Source of the DNA: BOG-1155 sp050012495
GTDB lineage: Bacteria; Desulfobacterota; Syntrophorhabdia; Syntrophorhabdales; WCHB1-27
Direction: 5' to 3'
DNA: 64,000 bases
Assembly: GCA_050012495.1 (NCBI GenBank)
Contig: JBEKHB010000006.1
Location: 31,865 to 95,864, forward strand
A program made the translations under genes and the position numbers. Shown here piece by piece: positions 33,683 to 42,096 of the stretch; positions within the stretch are counted from its first letter, which is position 1, and each line of letters opens with the position of its first letter. The notes beneath the pieces were generated by a model, which ran no database searches, was not told where the DNA came from, and saw only the letters and a list, made by a program, of their open reading frames with translations.

Positions 33683-34177
33683 TTACCACCAGTCGGACTG
33701 ATTCTTGGCGGGCAGGTCATTTCCCAGATAAGCGTTTCCCACCTCTTTGTTGTTTTTCACCTCCTCCAGACCCCTGCTGATGATTGTTCTTCCCTGCGAC
33801 ATAAGGGGATGATCAAAGGCACTTGGTTCCGGAAGAGCCGAGGGGAAGTCTTCGATCCCGCCCTTCGACGGGGATACCGGGGCGACGAGACTGAATACTC
33901 CCGACAGAAAGAGGGGGTCACTTTCGTTCCCCACGTCGTTCCTCGAAGTGACCGCGATACGGTAAACTCCCGATTGTCTGGGGAATTCCGGCCACTCATC
34001 CGGGATAACTAACTGAGTTGTCTTCCCAACGACCGGTTTGAAAATCATGCCGGCCGTATCTTCCCACAAGAACTTGGCGGGATCGGCAACGTTGTTATCC
34101 GTGCCGACATAAACCACATAGCCCGTGGCTCCGGCGACGGGCTCCCACCAAATGCGCTTTTTTCGGATTAGTGGCAT
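33683..34177 (-). CDS. FN3-like domain protein, cytosolic
   Basis: 164 residues with no signal peptide. The first ~95 residues have a fibronectin-III-like pattern (IWWEPVAGATGYVVYVGTD at the start, then GVYRIAVTSRNDVGNESDP, the Y/W/N-E-S spacing of FN3). The C-terminal 65 residues are low-complexity and polar. AAGGAG lies just before the ATG. It lies 168 bp downstream of the ParA-CBM48 gene in the same direction and may be cotranscribed. A second FN3-type protein (a lipoprotein) is at 42150-43151. Function unknown. Confidence 0.6.
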   Translation of the reverse strand: MPLIRKKRIWWEPVAGATGYVVYVGTDNNVADPAKFLWEDTAGMIFKPVVGKTTQLVIPDEWPEFPRQSGVYRIAVTSRNDVGNESDPLFLSGVFSLVAPVSPSKGGIEDFPSALPEPSAFDHPLMSQGRTIISRGLEEVKNNKEVGNAYLGNDLPAKNQSDWW

Positions 34178-34345
34178 CTTCTGCTCCTTTGGAATTCGTT
34201 ACGCCTCTTGTCTACGGAAGTCCTTTCTGATTCGGAAAGAGCGAAGCTTCGGCATCCCTGAGAAGGACACTTGGCTTTCTTTACTACAAGTCCGCGTTCG
34301 TGAAGCTTCCACGCAGGATGGCCAAGGCATCCTGACCTCGCTCGG

Positions 34346-35479
34346 TTAAACCTCGGTTACAGAGTCGAAGGTTCCAAACTCGTTTTTCTCGCATTCTTCG
34401 TTCCTGGCGTCGAGGGTCCACTCCCCGTCAACGACAAACTTGTATCGGTATCTACCGGGCTGTAGTTTCATCAGTTTCTCCCAGTAGCCGTTCTCGCGGC
34501 GAGCAAGCTTGCTCTCGTCACTTACTTCCCAATCGTTGAAGTCGCCAACGACGTGGATATCTTCGGCTGTCGGCGCCTCGATAACGAACGCCACTTCCTT
34601 TGCATCAGGTCCGGGCGATTCTTCCGTCTGTCCTTTGCCGGACAAAACAGCATGCCGTTCTTCAAGAATCTGACCCGGCAGCGATGAGGCGTTAGTTGCT
34701 TCCGCGTCCTTTGTTGCGTCAAGCCTCACTATCTCATCGGAAAGCGCGGCATAATCCTCAGCGCCGGTCGATGTCTTATCGAAATCCATGATCGAGACAC
34801 CTTCTGAGACTGCTCGTTTAAGGGCAACATTGTGTCGTATGGCGGTCCGGAGCATTCGGTCTGCAAAAAAAGCCTCGATTTCATCGAGTATCCGCTGTGA
34901 ATACTTCGTGCGTTTGTCGAACAGGGTAGCCAGGGCACTCACACGAGGGACGTGTCCGATCTTCGCCTCGACCAGCTCAATCATCCCCAGGAGTTTACCA
35001 ACGCCCATGAGAGTGAAGGGACTCATGTCGATGGGGATGATGACCCAGTCGGCGGCCCTCAAGGCATTAAAGGTAAGGAAGCCGAGGCTCGGAGGACAGT
35101 CGATAAGGATGTAATCGTATCTTGACCGGCACGAGGACAATACTCCATGAAGTTCGGAGGCCGCGCCTTTTTTATCCTTGAGTTCCTGTTCCAGGGTGGA
35201 GAGCTGGATATTTGACGGCAGCATATCGAGATTCGGGGAGACACTCGCGAGGCAACTGTCGAAAGAGCGTTTCTTTTCAGGATTGTCGGTCAGAACGTTG
35301 TAGATGAACTTATCCGCCGGCTGGTTATCCGTCCGTAGCGCAAAAGAGGCATGAGCCTGAGGGTCCAAATCGACCAGAAGAACCCTCTTTCCGAGAGCGG
35401 CTAGAGCGGCGCTCAGATTTACCGCGGTCGTCGTCTTACCGCATCCCCCTTTTTGATTTGCTATGGCAGTCGTCTTCAT
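34346..35479 (-). CDS. ParA-family ATPase fused to a CBM48 glycogen-binding domain
   Basis: A 377-residue two-domain protein. Residues 1-255 are a MinD/ParA ATPase: deviant Walker A KGGCGKTT (10-17, signature Lys K10), Walker A' DLDPQ (37-41) and Walker B ILIDCPP (124-130). A polar linker (about 255-295) joins a C-terminal early-set/CBM48 domain (296-377) with VVGDFNDW, GYWEKLMKLQPGRYRYKFVVDG (split here as the strand pair) and W354 in GEW, as in the glycogen-binding domain of AMPK beta. No N-terminal HTH and no parB nearby. A plausible job is positioning glycogen or another glucan on the nucleoid. ATG 35479 has GGAGG 6 bp upstream; the longer frame is unsupported. Confidence 0.82.
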   Translation of the reverse strand: MKTTAIANQKGGCGKTTTAVNLSAALAALGKRVLLVDLDPQAHASFALRTDNQPADKFIYNVLTDNPEKKRSFDSCLASVSPNLDMLPSNIQLSTLEQELKDKKGAASELHGVLSSCRSRYDYILIDCPPSLGFLTFNALRAADWVIIPIDMSPFTLMGVGKLLGMIELVEAKIGHVPRVSALATLFDKRTKYSQRILDEIEAFFADRMLRTAIRHNVALKRAVSEGVSIMDFDKTSTGAEDYAALSDEIVRLDATKDAEATNASSLPGQILEERHAVLSGKGQTEESPGPDAKEVAFVIEAPTAEDIHVVGDFNDWEVSDESKLARRENGYWEKLMKLQPGRYRYKFVVDGEWTLDARNEECEKNEFGTFDSVTEV

Positions 35480-35673
35480 GCATCGCCTCCTCCTACCATG
35501 CGGAGTTACGCAACACGCGTATTCGACACACCCAGAAGTGAGAATGCCTCGCCGCCCTCCAAGATAATCCCTATCAACTTGAATCGGCCGCTCTATTGGG
35601 AGCCATGCAATCCACTTATATTGAGACACGTTGATGTTCCGATTGTCAAGCGAAAAGGACATTAGCAAATCCT

Positions 35674-35702
35674 TTGAAATCTTCGCGTAATCCTGCTATT
35701 AA
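35674..35702 (+). promoter_or_regulatory. Promoter of the lipoprotein gene
   Basis: TTGAAA (35674-35679), 17-bp spacer, TATTAA (35697-35702) with a TGC extension before the -10 box. The GTG start is 18 nt further on. Confidence 0.55.
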
Positions 35703-35720
35703 TTGATGAGGAGGCCACAC

Positions 35721-36065
35721 GTGTCCGGGATGTTCTCTCTTTCGCTTCTCATTGCAGCGCTTGCGGTCACGGGGTGTGCCCACTCCCTGCCGGCGACGGG
35801 GGCGGCGACGGCTTCGAAGACGGAGATGTCGGGCGACGCACGGGCGGAGTTCGAGGGGAAGCTTCTGCAGAGGATGAAGGAAGAGGAAGGGATTTTCGAC
35901 GTTTTCAGCAGAAAAATGGATGAGTACCAGAACCTGCTGGGAATCTGCGACCGCATCTCCTCGGCCGCGGAAGACAGCGAGATCAAGGCTTCCTGCGCAG
36001 CAAGGCTCAAGGCGATGAGGCAGGAATTGAGCGAGCTGAGCGACCTTCTCCGGGACGGCCAATAG
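35721..36065 (+). CDS. Small lipoprotein
   Basis: 114 residues. The signal peptide (FSLSLLIAALA) ends in a lipobox-like AVTGC, giving a predicted acylated Cys near residue 17. The mature part is helical and charged with Cys pairs (LGICDRISSA, KASCAARL), likely a coiled coil. GTG 35721 is chosen because GAGGAGG lies 6 bp upstream; an in-frame TTG/ATG lies before that ribosome site. Envelope localisation is predicted; the function is not recognised. Confidence 0.68.
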   Translation: MSGMFSLSLLIAALAVTGCAHSLPATGAATASKTEMSGDARAEFEGKLLQRMKEEEGIFDVFSRKMDEYQNLLGICDRISSAAEDSEIKASCAARLKAMRQELSELSDLLRDGQ

Positions 36066-36183
36066 CAGTTCTTTGCCCTGAAGGCCCGTGAAAGAAGGCC
36101 TGGTGAGGTGAGCCTTTCCTGCGGAACCGAACAATGGACGCTATATTGGCTGTGATCTGCCCTGAATATCCGGCGCCGTCCCG

Positions 36184-36211
36184 TTGCTTTTCCGGCGTGA
36201 CGTGGTATAAT
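36184..36211 (+). promoter_or_regulatory. Promoter of the 210-aa gene
   Basis: TTGCTT (36184-36189), 16-bp spacer, consensus TATAAT (36206-36211) with TGG extended -10. The gene starts 44 bp downstream after AGAGGAGAGGG. Confidence 0.6.
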
Positions 36212-36254
36212 GAGGCCGCTTACGCGTTGGTAAAAAGAGGAGAGGGCGAGTGGA

Positions 36255-36887
36255 ATGACGACCGAAGAATTGGGCGAATTATTTCTGGTGCATCTTTATG
36301 ACCTTGCCGAGGCCGCTCCCCATCCTAATTTCCTTTTCATGGTGAATGACTTCGCTTCCACGATGGGGATTAGCGACAGGGAAGGGCTTCAAAAGGCCTT
36401 GGACTTCCTGGGTGACAGGGGGCTTATCATCAGCGCCGCCCTCGATATGTGGGGCGGGATCAGCGCGGCCATCACGATGGAGGGGAGCGTTTTCGTGGAG
36501 GAAGGGGGAGAGACGGGAATCATTGCCCGGTACCGCCAGGACCCTCAGTCATTCAGGAGAGGGCTGCCTGCAGAGCCTCCTCCGGCTCCGGCGCCGCCGA
36601 AAGAGGCAGGGGCGGGCAGCGGCGGGACTTGCGGCGTCCGGCCTCGCATACATGCGGTCGAGGCCATCCTCGCCGATATCGAAGAGGTGCTTGAAAAGGA
36701 TGCGACCACGGCCCCCGAAGCCTGGAGGGATGGACTCGCGGACCTTGCCACGCTGAAGATCCAGATGGGGAGGAACGTGAAGAACAGGCAGGTGATCGAG
36801 GCCGTGTTGGACAACCTCGGCGCCATCCCGTCGGTCACCCCTCTGGTGGCCGGGCTCCGCTGCATCATTGGCGCTTATCTCGAATAG
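36255..36887 (+). CDS. Hypothetical protein (210 aa)
   Basis: A soluble protein with two helical parts joined by a Pro/Ala/Gly linker (about residues 100-125). The N-terminal part (ELGELFLVHLYDLAEAAPHPNF... and GISDREGLQKALDFLGDRGLI) resembles a winged-helix-like fold. The C-terminal part (about 130-210) is helical. A single gene with its own strong promoter, lying between the lipoprotein gene and rex. No family recognised. Confidence 0.6.
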   Translation: MTTEELGELFLVHLYDLAEAAPHPNFLFMVNDFASTMGISDREGLQKALDFLGDRGLIISAALDMWGGISAAITMEGSVFVEEGGETGIIARYRQDPQSFRRGLPAEPPPAPAPPKEAGAGSGGTCGVRPRIHAVEAILADIEEVLEKDATTAPEAWRDGLADLATLKIQMGRNVKNRQVIEAVLDNLGAIPSVTPLVAGLRCIIGAYLE

Positions 36888-37049
36888 GGCCTTTTGCGAA
36901 AACAATTACCGAGCAAAATGCCCTATATTCAACATTCACAATTCAACCTTCAACATTGCCTTTACACAGAGAGCGGTCCCTTTTTGCCGACGCGCAGGCT
37001 GAAACCGGACAGCCAAAGGAGTCCGAGGCCGGGGAGATGATACCGAGTC

Positions 37050-37691
37050 CTAGTTTGAGAGATGGTAAACGAGGTTGTCAAGGGCCGCCGTGAAGAAGAC
37101 ATTCCGGAGCACCACGTTCGACGGCACGCGGATCTGGGTAGGAGCGAAATTCATGATCCCCTTCACGTTGGCCTCGACGAAGAGGTTCGCCACCTTCTGG
37201 GCCTCCGGAGGCGGCGTGGTGATGATGCCGATTTCCACGTTTCTCGTTTTTACCACCTCTTTCAGTCGGTCAATGTGGAGGATCTCGATGGGCTTCCCTA
37301 TCTTTTCGGAGATATGGCCTATCACCTTCACCGGCTCCTGGTCGAAGGCGGCGACGATCTTGTAGCTTTGCTTCAGAAAATCTTTATACATAAGGAGGGC
37401 GCTTCCGAGATTCCCGATCCCCACCAGAGCGATTCTCCATTCCCGGTTTGTTCCGAGGATCTTCCTGATGTGATTTCTCAGCTCGTGGACGCTGTAACCC
37501 ATGCCTCTTATCCCAAACTCGCCGAAGTAGGCAAAGTCCTTCCGCACCTGGGCCGCATTGACGTTGCAGATCAATGCCATAAGGGCGCTCGACGCGACGT
37601 TCTCCCCCTTCTGTTCCAGGTCTTCGAGGCATTTCAGGTAGCTCGACAGCCTTCTCACCGTTGCTTCAGGAATTTTTGCGTATTTTGCCAT
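37050..37691 (-). CDS. rex: Redox-sensing repressor Rex
   Basis: NADH/NAD+-sensing transcription repressor. The 213-residue product has an N-terminal winged helix (KIPEATVRRLSSYLKCLEDL, YFGEFGIRGMGYSV) and a Rossmann domain with GIGNLGSALL for NAD(H), plus the C-terminal swapped helix. ATG 37691 begins the conserved AKYAKIPEATVRR; the frame upstream contains the promoter and repeat and is not coding. It lies after dapB in the same direction but has its own promoter. Rex commonly controls fermentation and energy genes; its targets here are unknown. Confidence 0.95.
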   Translation of the reverse strand: MAKYAKIPEATVRRLSSYLKCLEDLEQKGENVASSALMALICNVNAAQVRKDFAYFGEFGIRGMGYSVHELRNHIRKILGTNREWRIALVGIGNLGSALLMYKDFLKQSYKIVAAFDQEPVKVIGHISEKIGKPIEILHIDRLKEVVKTRNVEIGIITTPPPEAQKVANLFVEANVKGIMNFAPTQIRVPSNVVLRNVFFTAALDNLVYHLSN

Positions 37692-37733
37692 GTCCGCACC
37701 TGGAATATGATGAATTATCGGCGTGCTGACGCA

Positions 37734-37772
37734 GTTTATAGTATAAACACAAGAGAAAAATTTATCAAGCGG
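37734..37772 (-). promoter_or_regulatory. rex promoter with palindrome over the -10 box
   Basis: Minus strand TTGATA (37768-37763), 17-bp spacer, TATACT (37745-37740). The -10 box lies inside a perfect palindrome GTTTATA-g-TATAAAC (37734-37748). The -35 box lies in a 23-bp sequence (37750-37772) that recurs almost exactly at 37801-37823 without a second -10 box. The palindrome is not the usual TTGTGA-type Rex site. Confidence 0.6.
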
Positions 37773-37800
37773 AAAACAAGACCGCTGGAAGGGTCCGGTC

Positions 37801-37823
37801 CAAGAGAAAAGTTTATCAAGCGG
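37801..37823. repeat. Direct repeat of the rex -35 region
   Basis: A 23-bp copy (one mismatch) of 37750-37772, centred 51 bp upstream of it. It contains another TTGATA on the minus strand but no partner -10. Could be an activator site or a local duplication. Confidence 0.5.
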
Positions 37824-37845
37824 CGTGTTTTTGCACTGGATATTG

Positions 37846-37967
37846 TGCCTCTTCCTTTTTATGAGGGGGACGACCCGCAAGCGGGTACCCCGATGAGCTT
37901 GCTCATGAAGGGGGCGACCGCGGGGCACCCACGCAGTGGGTCGCGCGCGCGGGTGTCCCAATAATTG
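37846..37967. repeat. Hairpin repeat family, copy 1 (between dapB and rex)
   Basis: Shares a ~35-nt identical head (TGCCTCTTCCTTTTTATGAG...) and GGGTGTCCCAxTAATTG tail with 38784-38890. Three hairpins: ACCCGC-AA-GCGGGT (37873-37886), ATGAGC-TT-GCTCAT (37893-37906), ACCCAC-GCA-GTGGGT (37927-37941). In the other copy the same three stems have different but still paired sequences. Confidence 0.7.
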
Positions 37968-37970
37968 CCG

Positions 37971-38762
37971 CTAAAGGCCGAGGACGTCTCCCATATCGTA
38001 GATGCCGCTTCCCTGATGGACGATCCACGTTGCCGCCGCGAGGGCGCCGTGCGCGAAATTCTCCCTGGAATAGGCCCGGTGCGTGATCTCGAGCCGCTCG
38101 CCGGCGCCCGCGAAAAGGACCGTGTGCTCGCCCACGATGTCACCGGCCCTTACGGCCAGAATGCCGATCTCGTCGCTTTTGCGCTCGCCGATCATGCCGC
38201 GCCTGCCCGTCACCTCGGTCCATTGGCGATCCGGTCCGGCGGCCATGACGACATCGCGCAATTTGACTGCCGTTCCGCTCGGCGCGTCCTTTTTCCACTT
38301 ATGGTGCATTTCGATGATCTCTGTGTCATAGTCGCGGCCGATGAGCCGGGCAGCCCGATCGACAAGGGCGAAGAGGAGGTTGACGCCTATGCTCATATTC
38401 GGGGAGATCACGGCTTTTGCATTCGGCAAAGCCTTCATTTCCGCCAGGGTCTCAGGGGAGATGCCCGTAGTGCCTATGACGATGGCCTTGCCTTTCTCCG
38501 AGGCGAGGCGAAGATGGAGGAGAGAGGCGTCGGCATGGGTGAAGTCGATGATGACGTCGCAATCGTCGACGATGTGGCTGAGGCTGTTTTCCAGCAGGAA
38601 GGCCGCCCCGGCGACGCCCGGGACATCGATCATGGCGCCGGAAAGGGGATGAGTCGCAATTTCCAGCACATGAGTAATGACGAAGGCGGGATCGGAGGCG
38701 GCGAGCTTGAGGACGGCGCTCCCCATCCGGCCGCAGGCGCCCGTAATGATCAGTCTTATCAT
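37971..38762 (-). CDS. dapB: 4-hydroxy-tetrahydrodipicolinate reductase
   Basis: NAD(P)H-dependent reductase of the diaminopimelate/lysine pathway. The 263-residue product has the N-terminal GACGRMGSAV nucleotide motif, GTTGISPETL, the catalytic HHKWKKDAPSGTA and normal length. It is the third dap gene of the lysA-dapF-dapA-dapB run, separated from dapA by a 129-bp hairpin repeat. Identification is secure. Confidence 0.96.
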   Translation of the reverse strand: MIRLIITGACGRMGSAVLKLAASDPAFVITHVLEIATHPLSGAMIDVPGVAGAAFLLENSLSHIVDDCDVIIDFTHADASLLHLRLASEKGKAIVIGTTGISPETLAEMKALPNAKAVISPNMSIGVNLLFALVDRAARLIGRDYDTEIIEMHHKWKKDAPSGTAVKLRDVVMAAGPDRQWTEVTGRRGMIGERKSDEIGILAVRAGDIVGEHTVLFAGAGERLEITHRAYSRENFAHGALAAATWIVHQGSGIYDMGDVLGL

Positions 38763-38783
38763 CGGAAGCCGTCCACGCTTAAA

Positions 38784-38890
38784 TGCCTCTTCCTTTTTAT
38801 GAGGGGGACGACCCGCAACCGGGTGCCCCGACCGGCTTTGCCGGTGGAGGGGGCGACCGGGTACCCGCCCTGCGGGTGTCCCAGTAATTG
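38784..38890. repeat. Hairpin repeat family, copy 2 (between dapA and dapB)
   Basis: Partner of 37846-37967. Stems: ACCCG-CAAC-CGGGT (38811-38824), ACCGGC-TTT-GCCGGT (38831-38845) and ACCCGC-CCT-GCGGGT (38863-38877). The second and third stems differ from copy 1 on both arms, preserving pairing. Confidence 0.7.
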
Positions 38891-38891
38891 T

Positions 38892-39779
38892 CTACTCCCT
38901 TTGAAATAGCCCGTACTCTTTCAGCAATTCCTTGAGATAGCTGCTATTCTGCTCGGTAAGACCGCAGAGAGGCGGGCGTATCCCCTTCTCGATCATTCCC
39001 ATATGGTACAGCGCTTCCTTGACCGGCCCGGGGCTGGTCTCTATAAACAAGCCGTGGAAGAGGGGCATCAGCCAGACGTGCAGGTCCCGGGCCTTCACCG
39101 GGTCTTTTTCTTCGAGGAATGCATCTCCCAGCGCCTTCATGCGGGCGGGCAGGATGTTTGAGACCACCGAGATGACGCCTGTAGCCCCGACCGACATCAT
39201 GGGGAGGAAGAGGTTATCATCCCCGGAGAGTATGGGGAATTCGCCCCTTGTAAGCCTGTAGATGTCGGCCGCCTGCTGCACGGAGCCTGATGCTTCCTTG
39301 ATGCCGGCAATGTTCGGGATCTGCGCCAGCCGCGCTACCAGGTCGGGGAGCATGTTGACGCCCGTTCTGGCAGGTACGTTGTAGACGATCAGGGGGATGT
39401 CCACTTCTTCTGCTATCTGCCTGAAATGGTTATACAAACCGGCTTGTGTAGGCCGGTTGTAATAGGGGGCGACAACAAGCGCCATGTGGGCGCCGAGGTT
39501 CTTCGCAATCTCCGTCAGCTCGATGGTTTCTTTTGTGCTGTTGGAGCCTGTGCCCGCAATGACGGGCACCCTGTCCCCCACCCATTTGACGGTCAGGGCG
39601 ATCATCCTTTCGTGCTCCTCGTAGGAGAGCGTGGAGGCCTCCCCGGTGGTACCGCAGGGGATGATCCCCTCTATACCCCCCCGCACCTGAAATTCAAGGA
39701 AAGTTTTTAGCGCATCCTCATCGACGGCGCCATCCCTGAAAGGGGTGACAAGCGCTGTATACGTCCCTCGCAGCTTCAT
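38892..39779 (-). CDS. dapA: 4-hydroxy-tetrahydrodipicolinate synthase
   Basis: Condenses pyruvate with aspartate semialdehyde, the committed step of lysine/DAP synthesis. The 295-residue product shows the GTTGEASTLS motif, VAPYYNRPTQAG with the catalytic Tyr, the Schiff-base lysine in GIKEASG and the allosteric-site region. ATG 39779 begins KLRGTYTALVTPF; the longer frame upstream is not supported. Downstream is a hairpin repeat, then dapB. Confidence 0.96.
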   Translation of the reverse strand: MKLRGTYTALVTPFRDGAVDEDALKTFLEFQVRGGIEGIIPCGTTGEASTLSYEEHERMIALTVKWVGDRVPVIAGTGSNSTKETIELTEIAKNLGAHMALVVAPYYNRPTQAGLYNHFRQIAEEVDIPLIVYNVPARTGVNMLPDLVARLAQIPNIAGIKEASGSVQQAADIYRLTRGEFPILSGDDNLFLPMMSVGATGVISVVSNILPARMKALGDAFLEEKDPVKARDLHVWLMPLFHGLFIETSPGPVKEALYHMGMIEKGIRPPLCGLTEQNSSYLKELLKEYGLFQRE

Positions 39780-39799
39780 ACATGCTCCTTTGACCGGGA

Positions 39800-39899
39800 G
39801 CGCTCCGCAAGCTCCGCCTCGGCGGAGGCCGAGGAGCGCCATTAATTGAGATCCATTCCTATCCGGGAAGCTCTGCGCCCCTCAGGGCGCGGGGCTTCC
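39800..39899. repeat. Two hairpins between dapF and dapA
   Basis: Hairpin one: GCGCTCC (39800-39806) with GGAGCGC (39833-39839), containing a nested CCTCGGC/GCCGAGG stem. Hairpin two: GGAAGC (39866-39871) with GCTTCC (39894-39899), inner GCGCCC-CTCA-GGGCGC. They may tune expression or mRNA stability between dapF and dapA; their sequence differs from the two related dap elements. Confidence 0.55.
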
Positions 39900-39913
39900 A
39901 ATCGAGGGTTTTG

Positions 39914-40729
39914 TTACTCCAGTGCTTCGGGCCAGAGGGCCCCCGCGTAAATTACGCGCGCACTCCCCTCAAGGTAGACATCCTCGTTGACGTAGACACG
40001 GACAACTTCCCCGCCCTTGGTCCAGATATTGACAATCTCGCCCGCAAGCCCCTTTTCCCGCAGTATCACGCCCGCAGCCACGGCCCCGGTTCCACAGGCG
40101 AACGTTTCGCCTTCGACGCCCCGCTCATAGGTCCTGATCCGCGCATTATCCTTGTCGACGACCTGCACAAAATCTACGTTCGTGCCTTTCGGTGAAAAAG
40201 ACTTATGAAAGCGGATCATCCTTCCCAGGTCTGCCACCGGCGCCATATCCACGTGGTCGGTGAAGAGCACGGCGTGGGGCACGCCCGTGTCGACACTGCT
40301 CACAAATATCTCCTTCGTATCGAGTTGGATAGGGTAATCGAGCTTCAAATCCACGGGCCGTGTCAGCTGGAGCTTGACCTTCCCGTCGGGCCGTATTTCT
40401 GCCTTCATCGTACCCGCAAGGGTGCCGAATGTGATCCGCTCACCCGCGATCCCCTGAATGTAGGCGAACCGGGCCGCGCACCTGCCCCCGTTTCCGCACA
40501 TCTCCGCTTCCGAGCCGTCCGCGTTATAAAACCGCCAGGTGAAATCGAGCGTGTCCGACTTCTCGATGAGGATGAGACCATCCGCCCCCACGGAATGGCA
40601 CCTTCTACAGACTTTTTGCACAAAACCGACTGTGTCGGGGAACATGGCGTCGAAAGAACCGTCCCTGTTGTCGACGACAATGAAATCGTTGCCGCTTGCA
40701 CTCATTTTGAAGAACTGAAGAGACTCCAT
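39914..40729 (-). CDS. dapF: Diaminopimelate epimerase
   Basis: Epimerises LL- to meso-diaminopimelate. The 271-residue product has the two catalytic cysteine motifs: MCGNGGRCAARF (first Cys) and FACGTGAVAAG (second Cys), plus the N-terminal KMSASGNDFIVVDN. It starts 2 bp after lysA ends. Complete and typical. Confidence 0.96.
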   Translation of the reverse strand: MESLQFFKMSASGNDFIVVDNRDGSFDAMFPDTVGFVQKVCRRCHSVGADGLILIEKSDTLDFTWRFYNADGSEAEMCGNGGRCAARFAYIQGIAGERITFGTLAGTMKAEIRPDGKVKLQLTRPVDLKLDYPIQLDTKEIFVSSVDTGVPHAVLFTDHVDMAPVADLGRMIRFHKSFSPKGTNVDFVQVVDKDNARIRTYERGVEGETFACGTGAVAAGVILREKGLAGEIVNIWTKGGEVVRVYVNEDVYLEGSARVIYAGALWPEALE

Positions 40730-40731
40730 GG

Positions 40732-41991
40732 CTACCCCTCTAAGAACCCGGGAATAGATTCGCCTTTGACGAGGTCGGCGTATTCCTCTCTTTTTCTTAT
40801 GACAAAAAACTCCTCTCCCTTCACGAGCACCTCCGCCACCCTCGGCCTCGAATTGTAATTGGAGGCCATCGAGAAACCGTAAGCGCCAGCGCCCATGAGG
40901 GCGATAAGGGCGCCCGGCTGAAGGGGAGGCATCCTCCGTTCTCTTGCAAAGAAATCACCTGACTCGCAGATAGGGCCTACCACGTCCACCTTCACCTTTT
41001 TCGCCGTTGTCTGCCTTACGGGGAGGATCTCATGGTATGCGCCGTAGAAGGCGGGCCGCACCAGGTCATTCATCGCCCCGTCGACTATGGAGAAGGTCTT
41101 CTCGGGCGTGGTCTTGACATAGAGCAGTTTTGTCACGAAAATACCGCTGTTTCCGACTATGACCCTGCCCGGCTCGAGTATCAGCGTGAGCCCTGTGCCC
41201 TCGAGCTCTGCCTCTAGTGCCCTCGCATATTCTGCGGGATGGGGTGGCAGCTCGTTCCTGTAGGTAATGCCCAAACCTCCGCCGATATCGATGTAGTTCA
41301 ACGCGACCCCTTCGGCTGCAAGCTCGGAGACCATCTGCCTCAGGGAGCGTATGGCCGCGACAAAAGGCGGTATTTCGACGATCTGGGAGCCGATGTGCGA
41401 GGATATGCCGACAGGGACGAGGTGCTCCGTCTCCTTTATTTCCCGGTAGAGGCGGCGTGCTTCCGGCCAGAGTACGCCGAACTTGTTCTTTCTCAGACCC
41501 GTGGTGATGTACGGGTGTGTCTTTGCGTCAATCTCCGGGTTCACTCTTATGGATACGGGCACGTCCTTGCCCATCTTCTTTGCGGCGGCGGCGATGACCT
41601 TGAGCTCCCCTTCCGATTCTATGTTGATCATGGCGACGCCGGACCGCACGGCGTACCCGATCTCTTCCTCTGATTTGCCTACGCCGGAAAAGACTATCTT
41701 TTCCGGCGGAAACGATGCGCGCAGCGCCGCGTAGAGCTCGCCGCCCGACACGATGTCGGCGCCGCCGCCAAGCCTCGCCATCAGTCTGAGGAGGGCGATG
41801 TTCGTGTTTGCTTTGCAGGAATAACAGGTGATATGAGGTATCCTCGAAAAAGCGCGGTCGAATACGAGGAAATGGCGCTCCAGCGTGGCGTAACTGTAGA
41901 TGTAGAGGGGCGTGCCCGCTGCCGCGGCAATCCTGTCAATGGAGATATCCTCTGCATGGAGGATGCCGTCAATGTAAGTGAAATAGTGCAT
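40732..41991 (-). CDS. lysA: Diaminopimelate decarboxylase
   Basis: PLP enzyme converting meso-DAP to lysine. The 419-residue product has the PLP-lysine region YSCKANTNIALL, the phosphate-site GGGLGI, EPGRVIVGNSG and the dimer Cys motif GPICESGDF. ATG 41991 has AAAGGA about 6 bp upstream; an in-frame TTG 24 bp earlier is less likely. It is the first gene of the dap run, so the pathway end enzyme leads the operon. Confidence 0.95.
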   Translation of the reverse strand: MHYFTYIDGILHAEDISIDRIAAAAGTPLYIYSYATLERHFLVFDRAFSRIPHITCYSCKANTNIALLRLMARLGGGADIVSGGELYAALRASFPPEKIVFSGVGKSEEEIGYAVRSGVAMINIESEGELKVIAAAAKKMGKDVPVSIRVNPEIDAKTHPYITTGLRKNKFGVLWPEARRLYREIKETEHLVPVGISSHIGSQIVEIPPFVAAIRSLRQMVSELAAEGVALNYIDIGGGLGITYRNELPPHPAEYARALEAELEGTGLTLILEPGRVIVGNSGIFVTKLLYVKTTPEKTFSIVDGAMNDLVRPAFYGAYHEILPVRQTTAKKVKVDVVGPICESGDFFARERRMPPLQPGALIALMGAGAYGFSMASNYNSRPRVAEVLVKGEEFFVIRKREEYADLVKGESIPGFLEG

Positions 41992-42032
41992 ATCCGGTCC
42001 TTTACCCTCGGTCAAATGCGTGATGAACAGAC

Positions 42033-42038
42033 ATTATA
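42033..42038 (-). promoter_or_regulatory. -10 box of the lysA-dap operon
   Basis: A perfect TATAAT on the minus strand, 41 bp upstream of the lysA ATG. No good -35 match is found at 16-18 bp, so activator dependence is possible. Confidence 0.45.
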
Positions 42039-42096
42039 CTACACTAGCCCCTCTCCATGCCCCTTTATTTTGCTCCGGGTCTTTAGGGCTTTTATA

